Below are positions 1 through 8,541 of a stretch of DNA of 43,394 nucleotides, in pieces. The first letter of the stretch is position 1. Every line of letters begins with the position of its first letter. The notes beneath the pieces are model-generated. The model was given only the letters and a program-made list of their open reading frames with translations, searched no databases and had not been told where the DNA came from. Made by a program: the position numbers and the translations under genes. This stretch comes from Burkholderiales bacterium (GTDB taxonomy: Bacteria > Pseudomonadota > Gammaproteobacteria > Burkholderiales > Burkholderiaceae_C), in assembly GCA_016213265.1 (NCBI GenBank), contig JACRBA010000139.1:1-43394 (forward strand), read 5' to 3'.

Positions 1-1
1 C

Positions 2-655
<654 letters not shown>

Positions 656-682
656 TCCGGATCGGCGCGCCGATCAACGACC

Positions 683-705
683 AAGGGGCCTGCGGGCCCC
701 TTTTT
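683..705 (+). terminator. Rho-independent terminator after gap
   Basis: GGGGCC at 685-690 and GGCCCC at 695-700 form a stem around a TGCG tetraloop, extended by AA/TT, and are followed by five Ts at 701-705. It lies 28 bases after the gap stop codon. This is the only hairpin in the window with a clear T-tract. Confidence 0.9.
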
Positions 706-813
706 CGTGGGCGGGCGCGTGCCGTGTGGGTGGCCGCTCGCCAGCGGCATGTCGTCTGCCGAGCAGTCGCCGGGCGGGAACCGGCCTTGCCCCGGGCCCG
801 CTGGAGGACCACC

Positions 814-1296
814 ATGGCACACCCCCCCTCGCCGCCCGCCTCGTCGCGGCCCTATCTGCGCTTCGCGGCCATGGTGGCCACGTCCACCGGGGTGATGTTC
901 GGCCTGATGTACCTGAATACCTACCAGGCCGACCACGTGTTCTTCAGCCAGACCCGTGCCTGGATGGCCGTGGTGATGGGCGGGGCGATGGCGATCAGCA
1001 TGCTCGGGTTCATGCGACACATGCTGCCCAGCCGTGCCCTCAACCTCGCCATCCTGGTGGCCGGCGTCGCGGCCTTCGCCGTGGCCTTGTGGCTGGTGCG
1101 CAGCCAGGCCACCGTGGACCAGGTGAGCTACATGAAGGCCATGATTCCGCACCACTCGATCGCGATCATGACCAGCCGGCGCGCGCACATCGATGACGCC
1201 CGCGTGCGCCAGCTGGCCGACGGCATCATCGCGTCGCAGGAGCGGGAGATCGCCGAGATGAAGTCGCTCATCGCCGAGCTGGACGACCGCCGTTGA
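814..1296 (+). CDS. DUF305 domain membrane protein
   Basis: 160 residues. The start at 814 has a GGAGG ribosome site at 803-807, six bases upstream. Longer in-frame starts would run into the gap terminator. Three hydrophobic stretches are visible (about residues 12-30, 44-64 and 70-88), followed by a C-terminal helical DUF305 region with the family's MIPHHS motif, a helix after it, and a conserved-looking IIASQEREIAEM stretch. DUF305 proteins are ferritin-like helical proteins of uncertain function, often found with metal or copper resistance genes. The neighbouring minus-strand gene is a manganese exporter, but the two genes converge and are not co-transcribed. The family call is good; the biochemical role is unknown. 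Confidence 0.85.
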   Translation: MAHPPSPPASSRPYLRFAAMVATSTGVMFGLMYLNTYQADHVFFSQTRAWMAVVMGGAMAISMLGFMRHMLPSRALNLAILVAGVAAFAVALWLVRSQATVDQVSYMKAMIPHHSIAIMTSRRAHIDDARVRQLADGIIASQEREIAEMKSLIAELDDRR

Positions 1297-1324
1297 GAGG
1301 CGCCGAGGGGCCGGCGCTGCCGCC

Positions 1325-1903
1325 TCAGCCGCCGAACAGCCGGCCGACGTCCAGCAGCGTGAGCACGCCCAGCACCGCGAAGATGGCGGCGGCGATGGCG
1401 TGCACCAGGCGCATCGACACTTTCTGCGCGATGCGGTCGCCCAGGAACACGGCCGGCACGTTGGCCAGCATCATGCCGAAGGTGGTGCCCAGCACCACGG
1501 CCACCACGTCGGTGTAGCGGGCGGCCAGCGCCACAGTGGCGATCTGGGTCTTGTCGCCCATCTCGGCCAGGAAGAAGGCGACCACCGTGGTGCCGAAGAC
1601 GCCGAAGCGGCGGGTGTCGGTGCCGGCATCCTCGTCGATCTTGTCCGGCACCAGCATCCACCCGGCCATGGCCAGGAAGGACAGGCCGATCACCCAGCGC
1701 AGCGCGGTGGGGCCCAGCAGCGCGGCCACCCAGCCGCCCAGGGCACCGGCCGCCGCATGGTTGGCCAGCGTGGCCACCAGGATGCCGGCGATGATGGGCA
1801 GGGGCTTGCGGAAGGCGGCCGCCAGCACGATGGCCAGCAGCTGCGTCTTGTCGCCCATTTCACCGAGGGCGACCACGCCGGTCGAGACAAGAAAGGCTTC
1901 CAC
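1325..1903 (-). CDS. GDT1/TMEM165 (UPF0016) family manganese exporter
   Basis: 192 residues from a GTG start at 1903; homologues usually begin at EAFLVSTG. A TTG at 1921 would add six residues. The protein carries the two family signature motifs EMGDKTQ (near residues 14-20 and again about 106-112), each within a hydrophobic half of about three membrane helices, giving the inverted-repeat architecture of cation/proton antiporters of this family. Bacterial members such as MneA of Vibrio export manganese from the cytoplasm. In other proteobacteria they are often controlled by a manganese riboswitch, but only about 60 bases separate this gene from the preceding one, too few for that RNA. The family assignment is firm; substrate specificity is inferred. 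Confidence 0.9.
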   Translation of the reverse strand: MEAFLVSTGVVALGEMGDKTQLLAIVLAAAFRKPLPIIAGILVATLANHAAAGALGGWVAALLGPTALRWVIGLSFLAMAGWMLVPDKIDEDAGTDTRRFGVFGTTVVAFFLAEMGDKTQIATVALAARYTDVVAVVLGTTFGMMLANVPAVFLGDRIAQKVSMRLVHAIAAAIFAVLGVLTLLDVGRLFGG

Positions 1904-1962
1904 GCGGGCACCCCGGAGCAAACCCGGCAGTGTACCGGCGGGGGTGTGTGCGCCCGGGCGCC

Positions 1963-2604
1963 TCAGGGCCAGTGGCGGGCGAAGATGGGCGCGAGGCCCG
2001 GGTCGGCCTCGATGCGCTGCAGCACGGCCAGGAAGCCCGGCCGGTGCTGCGCCAGGTGAGCGCGCGTGCCCGACCAGCGCGAGACCACCGCGGCCATCAG
2101 GTCCAGCGCGCCGGGGCGGCTGTCACCGCCGAGGAAACCCTGCTCCCCGGCGAGCGCGCCGAAGGTGTCGGCAAAGATCTCCCAGTGGCGGTGCAGCTGG
2201 GCGCGGGCCGCCTGCCGCACGGCCTCGCGGGCGGCATCGGCGGTGTCGGTGGTGAAGCGCTCGGGGTAGTCGCTTTGCGTGATGGCGCTGTAGCAGTTGG
2301 CGGCGATGAACACCAGCCCGCGCAGCACCTGGGCGCGGCGGGCGGTGTCGGCGGGCAGCAGGCCGCTGTCGGGGTGTGCCAGGCCCAGGTGGATGAGGAT
2401 GGCCGCGCTTTCGGTGAGCACGCTGCCATCGGGCAGCACCAGCGTGGGAATCTGCCCGAGCGGGTTCACCCGCCGCAGCTCGTCGATGGCGGAGTCGGGC
2501 TCCCACTGGGAGGCACGCACCACCCGGAAATCGACGCCGCAGCGCTCCAGCGCCGCCTCGGCGATGGACGAGCCGCTGCCCTGGGAGCCGTAGAGGAGGT
2601 GCAT
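1963..2604 (-). CDS. Glutathione S-transferase family protein
   Basis: 213 residues. An AGGAG sits eight bases before the ATG at 2604. The N-terminal thioredoxin-like domain (residues 1-75) has the GST pattern: LLYGSQGSGSS at the glutathione-activating end, the cis-proline NPLGQIPTLVL, and the TESAAIL glutathione gamma-glutamyl contact (E-S). The C-terminal all-helical domain includes the N-capping region GALDLMAAVVSRW. Members conjugate or reduce electrophiles with glutathione in the cytoplasm; the substrate cannot be read from sequence. It lies between the M14 peptidase and the manganese exporter on the same strand, 30 and about 60 bases away, so co-transcription is possible without an obvious functional link. 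Confidence 0.9.
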   Translation of the reverse strand: MHLLYGSQGSGSSIAEAALERCGVDFRVVRASQWEPDSAIDELRRVNPLGQIPTLVLPDGSVLTESAAILIHLGLAHPDSGLLPADTARRAQVLRGLVFIAANCYSAITQSDYPERFTTDTADAAREAVRQAARAQLHRHWEIFADTFGALAGEQGFLGGDSRPGALDLMAAVVSRWSGTRAHLAQHRPGFLAVLQRIEADPGLAPIFARHWP

Positions 2605-2634
2605 GGGGCTTGCTCCTGTGGTGTGGTGGTGGCC

Positions 2635-4374
2635 TCAGCCGAGGGTGAGCGTGGTGCGCACGCTGCCCGCGCGGCCCGCGGTGGCGTGCAGGGCGAGCGT
2701 CGTGCCCGCGGGGGCGCGCACCCACCACTCCACCCGCGCCCGGTCGGCGGTGATTTCACGGTCGGGCAGGAAGGCCTGCAGCGAGTTCTTCGGCGCGTGG
2801 CCTTCCAGCGTGGGGCCCTCCACGCGCGGCGTGCCGGTGACCAGGCGCGCGCCCTCGGGCAACTCGATGTGGAACACGCAGCCGCGTGCCGTCTTGCGCT
2901 CCAGCGCGCGCTTGGTGACGTGGCTGGGCAGGTAGCCGGCGTTGCCCACCACCAGGTGGACACGCCAGGTGGCGTCGCCGCCCGAGGCCGCGGCGTCACC
3001 GTCCACGCGCTGCGCGCCGCACGCCACCACCTCCAGCCGGGGCAGGCTCATGCCCAGGCGGCCGAGCCACGCCGGGAACCGCGCCGCCTCGCGTTCGCGC
3101 AGCGCGGGCGGCGGGTTGCGCCAGTAGTTCATGCGGTCCCAGCCGCCGATCTCCACCTCACCCAGCTGCGGGTGCCGGAACGGCCGCCAGTCCACATGGG
3201 CCTGGCCGCCGCACTGCGCGTCGCTCCAGGCGAGCAGCTTCAGGTCGTCCTCGGGTGGGTGGTCGCGGTACCAGTGGATCCAGTCGTAGTCGGTGATGCC
3301 GGCTTCCTTGTTCGGCGCCCAGATCTCCACCGTCCAGAACAGCGCCCCCAGGTGTTCGTACACCCAGTCCTGCGTGCCGGTGATGACCTCCTTGGGGTGG
3401 TACTTGAAGTCGTGGAAGGTGCTGACGGCCGGGTAGCCCGTCAGGCGCGAGCCCAGCTCGGACAGCCGCTTGACCATCCACAGGTCCTCGGGCGTCATGT
3501 CGTCGTCGCTCTGCGTGCCCATGGGCCGCAGGATGACGCCGGAGTGGGTGTGGAAGCTCACCGCCGCGCCGATGTTCGGGTGGCGCACGATGAAGTCCAC
3601 CATCGCCCGCACCTCGGGCTCGCTGGTGGGGTAGGGGCCGGCGCCCAGCTGCTCGAACTCCTGCCGCCAGTAGGCGGGGAAGTTGCGGTTCAGGTCCAGG
3701 CCCTCCACGTCCTTATTGACGCGGATGGTGGTGCCGTCGAAGCCGGGCTCCAGCAGGCCCTCGGGCATCACGCGGTAGTAGGTGCCGCCGTGCTCGCCGG
3801 GCTCGCGGGGGATGAGCAGGCGCGGCTGCTGCGGGTGGGGCTTCCAGCCGCCGTGCGGGTCGCGCACGCGCATCTGCAGGATGCGGCCGTCGCCGTCGAT
3901 GTCCTGCACCGTCAGCCCGTCCACCGGCGGCTCGTCGAAGGGGTAGGGCCGGGTGGACGAGCGGATGTGGCGCGGGCGGTCGGCCAGGGCCAGCTCGGCG
4001 CCGTCGGGGTTCAGGCGCGGCACGAGGTACAGCGCGCGGGTGTCCAGCAGCTGCGTCACCTCGGCGTCGCTGCCGTGCCGCGACAGCAGGTGGTGCAGCC
4101 AGTACAGCACCGCGGTGCTGGCAGTGAGTTCGGCGGCGTGGATGTTGCCGTCTACCCAGAGCGCGGGCTTGGTGTCGTCCGCCCCCGTGGCGCGGTTCGT
4201 CAGCACCATCAGCCAGATGGGCCGGCCTTCATGGCTGCGGCCCAGCTCGCGCAGCTCGACCAGGCCGGGCCGCGCCTCGGCATAGGCGCGCAGCAGCGCC
4301 GTCAGCTCGTCGTGTCGGTAGAAGCGGGCGAAGTCGGGGGTGGGCAGCGACGAGGGCAGCGGCGTGGGGGTCAT
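2635..4374 (-). CDS. M14 family zinc carboxypeptidase
   Basis: 579 residues from the ATG at 4374; a longer frame upstream overlaps the response regulator and is not used. The N-terminal 430 residues or so are an M14 metallocarboxypeptidase domain. The zinc ligands H79 and E82 are in GNIHAAE, the third ligand is in the SFHTHSG segment, the substrate-binding LNRNF arginine is present, and the catalytic glutamate is in FWTVEIW. The remaining roughly 150 residues resemble a beta-sandwich tail as found in larger bacterial M14 proteins. No convincing signal peptide is seen, so a cytoplasmic location is most likely. It lies 64 bases downstream of the LytTR regulator on the same strand, separated by a 7-bp hairpin, and could be part of that transcription unit. 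Peptide substrate unknown. Confidence 0.92.
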   Translation of the reverse strand: MTPTPLPSSLPTPDFARFYRHDELTALLRAYAEARPGLVELRELGRSHEGRPIWLMVLTNRATGADDTKPALWVDGNIHAAELTASTAVLYWLHHLLSRHGSDAEVTQLLDTRALYLVPRLNPDGAELALADRPRHIRSSTRPYPFDEPPVDGLTVQDIDGDGRILQMRVRDPHGGWKPHPQQPRLLIPREPGEHGGTYYRVMPEGLLEPGFDGTTIRVNKDVEGLDLNRNFPAYWRQEFEQLGAGPYPTSEPEVRAMVDFIVRHPNIGAAVSFHTHSGVILRPMGTQSDDDMTPEDLWMVKRLSELGSRLTGYPAVSTFHDFKYHPKEVITGTQDWVYEHLGALFWTVEIWAPNKEAGITDYDWIHWYRDHPPEDDLKLLAWSDAQCGGQAHVDWRPFRHPQLGEVEIGGWDRMNYWRNPPPALREREAARFPAWLGRLGMSLPRLEVVACGAQRVDGDAAASGGDATWRVHLVVGNAGYLPSHVTKRALERKTARGCVFHIELPEGARLVTGTPRVEGPTLEGHAPKNSLQAFLPDREITADRARVEWWVRAPAGTTLALHATAGRAGSVRTTLTLG

Positions 4375-4395
4375 GCGCGCGGAGGCAGTGGCCAG

Positions 4396-4418
4396 GGGTG
4401 CGGCGAAGTGTCGCACCC
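4396..4418 (-). terminator. Hairpin between response regulator and M14 peptidase genes
   Basis: GGGTGCG (4396-4402) and CGCACCC (4412-4418) form a perfect 7-bp stem with a 9-base loop in the 64-base gap between the LytTR regulator and the peptidase. No T-run follows, so it may be an attenuator, a Rho-dependent pause or an mRNA stability element rather than a full terminator. Confidence 0.35.
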
Positions 4419-4438
4419 GGGCCCTGTCCCCGGCTGCG

Positions 4439-5236
4439 TCATTGCCCCTTGAACAGGCCCTGGAAATGGCGCGACACGGGCAGCTTCTCGGGCCGGCCAC
4501 GCAGGGTGAGGTGCATGTTGCCCTCGTCCACGCGCACGGCGCTGGCGATGTGGCGGTGGTTCACGATCACCGAGCGGTGCACCTGCCAGAACTGCGCCGG
4601 GTCGAGCTGGGCGAGCAGCTCCTTCAGCGGCGTGCGGATCAACGCCTCGGCGGCGCCGCTGCCGTCGTCGTAGGCCACGCGGGTGTAGCGCGCATCGGAC
4701 TCGAAGTACACGATGTCCTCGACGCGGATGAGCCGCACCTCCTTGCCCACGCTGGCCTGGATCACCGGCGGCGCAGCGGGCCGGCGCAGCTGCCCCGCGA
4801 GCTGGGCGAGCAGTGCCTGCACGTCCGGCGTGGCCGGCTGGCCCAGGCGGCCGCGCACGCGCTGCACGGCCTGTGTCAGGCGGGCGGCGTCCACGGGCTT
4901 CATCACGTAGTCCACCGCGCCGGCGTCGAAGGCGGCCAGGGCATGGTCGCCATAGGCGGTGACGAAGACCACCGGCACCTGGCCGTCGATGCGCCGCGCC
5001 ACCTCGATGCCGGACAGGCCCGGCATGCGGATGTCCAGGAAGCACACCTGCGGCTCGTGCTCGAGGAAGGCGTCCCAGGCGTCCACGCCGTTGGCGGCCT
5101 CGGCCACGATGCGGGCGCCCGGCCAGGCCTCGCGCAGGGCCGCCACGAGCTGGGCGCGCGGGGCCTCCTCGTCGTCGGCCACGAGCACGGTGATGCGGTC
5201 GGTCGGGGCAGGAACGGAAGCGGTGCTGGTGTTCAT
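4439..5236 (-). CDS. LytTR-family response regulator
   Basis: 265 residues. The start at 5236 is fixed by ATGA overlap with the stop codon of the upstream sensor kinase. An N-terminal receiver domain (about 13-130) has the acidic pair DDEE (21-24), phosphoacceptor D68 in CFLDIRMPG, the T of VFVTAYG and the lysine of VMKPVD. After a linker comes a LytTR DNA-binding domain (about 160-262) with the typical VGKEVRLIRVEDIVYFES opening and the HRSVIVNHRHI segment. This architecture is that of AlgR/LytR/MrkE-type regulators, which bind direct repeats as dimers. It is the last gene of an operon with two sensor kinases. The target genes are unknown; the operon itself and the M14 peptidase are candidates. 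Confidence 0.95.
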   Translation of the reverse strand: MNTSTASVPAPTDRITVLVADDEEAPRAQLVAALREAWPGARIVAEAANGVDAWDAFLEHEPQVCFLDIRMPGLSGIEVARRIDGQVPVVFVTAYGDHALAAFDAGAVDYVMKPVDAARLTQAVQRVRGRLGQPATPDVQALLAQLAGQLRRPAAPPVIQASVGKEVRLIRVEDIVYFESDARYTRVAYDDGSGAAEALIRTPLKELLAQLDPAQFWQVHRSVIVNHRHIASAVRVDEGNMHLTLRGRPEKLPVSRHFQGLFKGQ

Positions 5237-6387
5237 GGCAGGGCAGGGGCAACAGGGGTGTCGGGAGCCGGCAGGTCGATCGTGGCCACGCAGCCGCCCT
5301 CGGGCGCGTTGGCCAGCTGCAGCCGGGCGCGGGTGCCGAAGGCCTGGGCCAGGCGGGCGCGGGTGTTGGCCAGGCCCACGCCGGAGGAGGCGGTGCCGGC
5401 AGGTGCGGGTGCGGGTCGGCCGGCAGGCGGTGCAGCGGGCAGCTCGGGCGGCAGGCCAGGGCCGTCGTCGACCACCTCCACGCGCGCGCCGCCGCCGGCC
5501 ACGGACGTGCAGCGCACGGTCACTCGCCCGCCGCCGAGGCGCGGCGACACGCCGTGCTCGATGGCGTTTTCCACCAGGGTGAGCAGCACACCCGGTGGCA
5601 GGCACACGGACAGGGCGGCAGAGTCGGCGTGCACCTCGCTGGCCAGGCGCTCGCCCAGGCGCAGCCGCATCACGTCGAGGTAGCGCTGCACGGCCTGCAG
5701 CTCGTCGGCCAGCGGCAGCACGCGCCGCTCGAACAGCGGCAGCGTGGCGCGCAGGTAGCCGGTGAGCGCGGCCAGCATGGGGCCGGCGCGCTCGTCGCGG
5801 GTGTCCACCCAGTGCTGCAGCGAGGCCAGCGAGTTGAACAGGAAGTGCGGCTGCACCTGGGCGGTGGCCAGCTGGCGCGCGAGCTCCAGGCTGCGCTCGC
5901 GCTCGTCGTGCTCACGCAGCCGCGCCTCGATCTGGTGGGCGCGGAACACGGTGACGAACCAGTAGGTGAGGGTGATCAACCCGAAGGCCGCGGCACCGAA
6001 GTGAAAGATCCAGTCGCGCGCCACCCCAGGCGCCATGCGCCAGCGCAGGCCCAGCGCAAAGAAGAGGAACACGCCCACGACCAGCAGCGTCTCGCGCATC
6101 AGCGTGCGCCGGGCGGGCGCGACCCACAGCCGAAGCGCCCCGTACCAGGCCCACACGTAGGCCGCCACGAGCAGGCCGGCGAGCCGCGCCACCTCCCCAG
6201 CCGGTGCCGCCTGGAGCGCACCCTGGGCGACCATGGCCAGGGTGATGGTGAGCATCACCGCGAAGGTGCGGCTGGGCCGGTCGCCCCCGGCGCGCGCCAT
6301 CTCGGCGTCGGTGAAGTTGCGCCGCGGCCCGGGGTACCAGAGCTGGCTCCAGTCGATGCGCTCGGCGGCGGTGGTGTCAGTGGCCAT
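5233..6387 (-). CDS. LytS/YehU-type sensor histidine kinase (first of two)
   Basis: 384 residues from the ATG at 6387. The N-terminal half has about four hydrophobic segments (about 42-60, 68-90, 100-116, 127-148) forming a membrane sensor without a recognisable ligand domain. A short coiled linker follows, then the PF06580-type kinase core: H181 in VQPHFLFN is the phosphoacceptor. The HATPase_c domain has LVENAIEHG (N box), DDGPGLPP (G1) and GVGLANTRARL (G2). The 3' end overlaps the response regulator by ATGA and the 5' end is overlapped by 11 bases by a second kinase, so translational coupling is likely. Both kinases appear catalytically intact. The signal is unknown. Confidence 0.93.
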   Translation of the reverse strand: MATDTTAAERIDWSQLWYPGPRRNFTDAEMARAGGDRPSRTFAVMLTITLAMVAQGALQAAPAGEVARLAGLLVAAYVWAWYGALRLWVAPARRTLMRETLLVVGVFLFFALGLRWRMAPGVARDWIFHFGAAAFGLITLTYWFVTVFRAHQIEARLREHDERERSLELARQLATAQVQPHFLFNSLASLQHWVDTRDERAGPMLAALTGYLRATLPLFERRVLPLADELQAVQRYLDVMRLRLGERLASEVHADSAALSVCLPPGVLLTLVENAIEHGVSPRLGGGRVTVRCTSVAGGGARVEVVDDGPGLPPELPAAPPAGRPAPAPAGTASSGVGLANTRARLAQAFGTRARLQLANAPEGGCVATIDLPAPDTPVAPALP

Positions 6388-7567
6388 GCGGCGCCTCCTC
6401 GCGCAGGTCCAGTTCGATGCGGGCGCACACGCCGGGCGCCGCATCCTCGAGCACCAGCCGGGCGCGGTCGCCGAAGCGGTGGGCCAGGCGCTGGCGCACG
6501 TTGCCCAGGCCCACGCCCTCCTGCCAGCCGGCGGCGAGGCCCGGGCCGTTGTCGCGCACCTCCACCCGGCACCGCGCCCCGTCGACCTGCACGCGCACCC
6601 GCACCTCGCCGCCCTCGAGCCGGGCCCCGGCGCCATGCTCCACGGCGTTTTCCACCAGCGTCAGCAGCAGGCCGGGGGGCAGCTGCACGGCCCGGCTGGC
6701 GGCATCGGCCTCCACGTGGCCACGCAGCCGGTCGCCCCAGCGCGCCTGCATCACCGCCAGGTAGTGCTCGACCAGCGGCAGCTCGTCACCCAAGGTGGCG
6801 CTGTCGCGCGCCAGCAGCTCGGTGGAGCCGCGCAGAAAGCCGGTGAGCGCGCGCAGCAGCGGCGCCGCACGCGGGTCACCCTCGTCCACCCAGTGCTGCA
6901 GCGCGGCCAGGGTGTTGAAGATGAAATGCGGCTGCACCTGCGCCTGCAGCGCCGCGAGCCTGGCCTCGGCGGCCTGGCGGCGGGCCACCTCCAGCGCCTG
7001 CTCCAGCCGCAGGTGGGCCAGCTCGCGCGCCATCTGCCAGCGCCGCAGCCGGGCCATGGCGGCCATCACGATCACCAGCGCCACGCCGCCCAGCAGCAAC
7101 ACCGGCGCGGCGCGCACGAAGGCCTCGCCCAACGGGCCGACGAACTCGCCCGGCGTGCGCGCGCCATGCACCGTGGCGCGGGCCACCAGAAAGCCGGTGA
7201 GCGCGCCTGCGAAGGCCATGCCGGTGACGATGACCGCCGTGCGACCCAGCCGGCGTGCAGTGTGGCGCTCGGGCATCAGCCAGGCGGACAGGCCGGCCCC
7301 CAGCAGCGCCACCCACACGGCCGCGCTGCACAGCAGCGCCAGGGCGGGCGGGAAGCCGGCGGCCGCCAGGCCGAAGGCGCTGGCGACGATGGCCGACACC
7401 ACCCCGGCCCACACCCACAGCCCGCGGGCGCTGTAGAGGAAGGTGTCGATGCGCCGGGCCTCCTCGCGCAGGCCGGGGTCCATGCGGTCGTACCAGGGGG
7501 CCGCCCAGCGGAAGTAGCAGCGCTGCACGCGGTTCAGGGGCGGGGGGCCGGCGGCGGGGGTGTCCAT
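6377..7567 (-). CDS. LytS/YehU-type sensor histidine kinase (second of two)
   Basis: 396 residues from the ATG at 7567. Four to five hydrophobic segments lie in residues 48-172, followed by a helical linker and a PF06580-type kinase core. H214 in VQPHFIFN is the predicted phosphoacceptor, LVENAVEHG the N box, RDNGPGL the G1 box and GVGLGNVRQRL the G2 box. It is clearly paralogous to the next gene (shared core motifs), but the membrane half differs, and the N-terminus has a cytoplasmic leader of about 45 residues before the first helix. The first gene of the operon, it is preceded by a TACACT hexamer ending eight bases before the start and by a 20-bp-period direct repeat. Whether the two kinases form heterodimers or serve different signals cannot be told from sequence. 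Confidence 0.93.
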   Translation of the reverse strand: MDTPAAGPPPLNRVQRCYFRWAAPWYDRMDPGLREEARRIDTFLYSARGLWVWAGVVSAIVASAFGLAAAGFPPALALLCSAAVWVALLGAGLSAWLMPERHTARRLGRTAVIVTGMAFAGALTGFLVARATVHGARTPGEFVGPLGEAFVRAAPVLLLGGVALVIVMAAMARLRRWQMARELAHLRLEQALEVARRQAAEARLAALQAQVQPHFIFNTLAALQHWVDEGDPRAAPLLRALTGFLRGSTELLARDSATLGDELPLVEHYLAVMQARWGDRLRGHVEADAASRAVQLPPGLLLTLVENAVEHGAGARLEGGEVRVRVQVDGARCRVEVRDNGPGLAAGWQEGVGLGNVRQRLAHRFGDRARLVLEDAAPGVCARIELDLREEAPHGH

Positions 7568-7575
7568 GGCGGCGC

Positions 7576-7581
7576 AGTGTA
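7576..7581 (-). promoter_or_regulatory. Predicted -10 element of the two-kinase operon
   Basis: TACACT on the minus strand ends eight bases before the kinase ATG at 7567. There is no Shine-Dalgarno sequence between, so the transcript would be nearly leaderless. No good -35 was found at the usual distance. Confidence 0.45.
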
Positions 7582-7633
7582 GGCACCGGTGGCGGTGGCC
7601 GGCGCGCGGCCGCGGCGAAGTGCCGGCCGGGCC

Positions 7634-7666
7634 GCATGGATGGCGGCTGCCGTGCATGGACGGCGG
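7634..7666 (-). promoter_or_regulatory. Tandem direct repeat, candidate LytTR operator
   Basis: Plus-strand GCATGGATGGCGG at 7634-7646 recurs as GCATGGACGGCGG at 7654-7666: 12 of 13 identical, period 20 bp, about two helical turns. LytTR regulators typically bind pairs of direct repeats spaced about two turns apart. The pair lies 67-99 bases upstream of the operon that encodes such a regulator. The function is inferred from position and spacing only. Confidence 0.4.
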
Positions 7667-7691
7667 GCCGCCGGGGCGCAGGGCCGGGGCG

Positions 7692-8447
7692 TCAGGCCAG
7701 GGGCTGGCCGTCCACGAACGCGCGCAGCTCGCCCGGCCGGAAGGCCGTCCAGGCCTCGTCGGCGGTGAGCGGCTCGGTGGCGATCACGGCCACCCGGTCG
7801 GCCGGCGTGGTGGCGGCGGCAAAGTCGACCCGCAGGTCCTCGTCCTTCAGGCTGGCGGTGGTGAAGGGGTGCTGGCGCACCAGCCAGTGCAGGTGGGTGG
7901 AGCAGTGCGCCCACAGCGCCTGGCCGTTGGACAGCAGCATGTTGAAGGTGCCGTGGCGGTGCAGCTCGGGCAGCAGCTCGGCCAACGTGCAGCTGAGTTC
8001 GCGCACGTCGGGCACGCCGGCATGGGCCTTGGCCAGCTCCTGCATCAGCCAGCAGAAGGCGCGCTCGCTGTCGGTGTCGCCCACCGGGCGAAAGGCGCCG
8101 TGCAGACGCGGGCAGAAACCCTTGAGGTCGCCGTTGTGGGCGAACACCCAGTAGCGGCCCCAGAGCTCGCGCACGAAGGGGTGGGTGTTCTCCAGCGCCA
8201 CCCGGCCCTGGGTGGCCTTGCGAATGTGGGCGATGACGTGCCGGCTGTGGATGGGGTAGGTCTTCACCAGGCGGGCGATGGCCGAGTCGCGCGCACTCGC
8301 CGGGTCGATGAACACGCGCACGCCGCGGTCCTCGAAGAAGCCGATGCCGAAGCCGTCCTTGTGCTCGTGGGCGCGCGTGGCCAGCCCGGTGAAGCTGAAC
8401 ATCACATCGGTGGGCGTGTTGGCATTCATGCCCAGCAGCTGGCACAT
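7692..8447 (-). CDS. yafJ: Class II glutamine amidotransferase (YafJ-like)
   Basis: 251 residues. Cys2, exposed after removal of the initiator methionine (MCQLLGMN), is the N-terminal nucleophile of class II (Ntn-type) glutaminases. The GFGIGFFED segment, the FAHNGDLKGF glutamine-binding motif and the GDTDSERAF motif are those of the YafJ/GAT-6 subfamily, which consists of the glutaminase domain alone. Such proteins release ammonia from glutamine for an acceptor that has not been established for this subfamily. The start is supported by a TACAAT hexamer ending six bases before the ATG and by the requirement for Cys at position 2. It is transcribed divergently from the hybrid kinase. Confidence 0.93.
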   Translation of the reverse strand: MCQLLGMNANTPTDVMFSFTGLATRAHEHKDGFGIGFFEDRGVRVFIDPASARDSAIARLVKTYPIHSRHVIAHIRKATQGRVALENTHPFVRELWGRYWVFAHNGDLKGFCPRLHGAFRPVGDTDSERAFCWLMQELAKAHAGVPDVRELSCTLAELLPELHRHGTFNMLLSNGQALWAHCSTHLHWLVRQHPFTTASLKDEDLRVDFAAATTPADRVAVIATEPLTADEAWTAFRPGELRAFVDGQPLA

Positions 8448-8453
8448 GGCGGC

Positions 8454-8459
8454 ATTGTA
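8454..8459 (-). promoter_or_regulatory. Predicted -10 element, leaderless start of the amidotransferase gene
   Basis: TACAAT, a 5/6 match to the sigma-70 -10 consensus, read on the minus strand. It ends six bases before the ATG at 8447, so the predicted transcript would start at or next to the start codon. No Shine-Dalgarno sequence is present. Confidence 0.6.
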
Positions 8460-8541
8460 GGAAGTGGCACGCCTGGGGCCGCCCCGATGCCGCAGGGCGC
8501 CGGTTGTCCCCTATGCTGCGGGGGTTTCCGGGAGCCGCTGC

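Noticed and set aside
1904..1962. Possible manganese riboswitch (yybP-ykoY) before the manganese exporter
   Set aside because: Only about 60 bases separate the exporter from the preceding GST gene, too short for this RNA, and its conserved loops are not visible.
8464..8541. Upstream GTG start for the hybrid kinase, adding 26 residues
   Set aside because: It would lie in the divergent promoter region and has no ribosome site, whereas the GTG at 8542 has GGGAG seven bases upstream.
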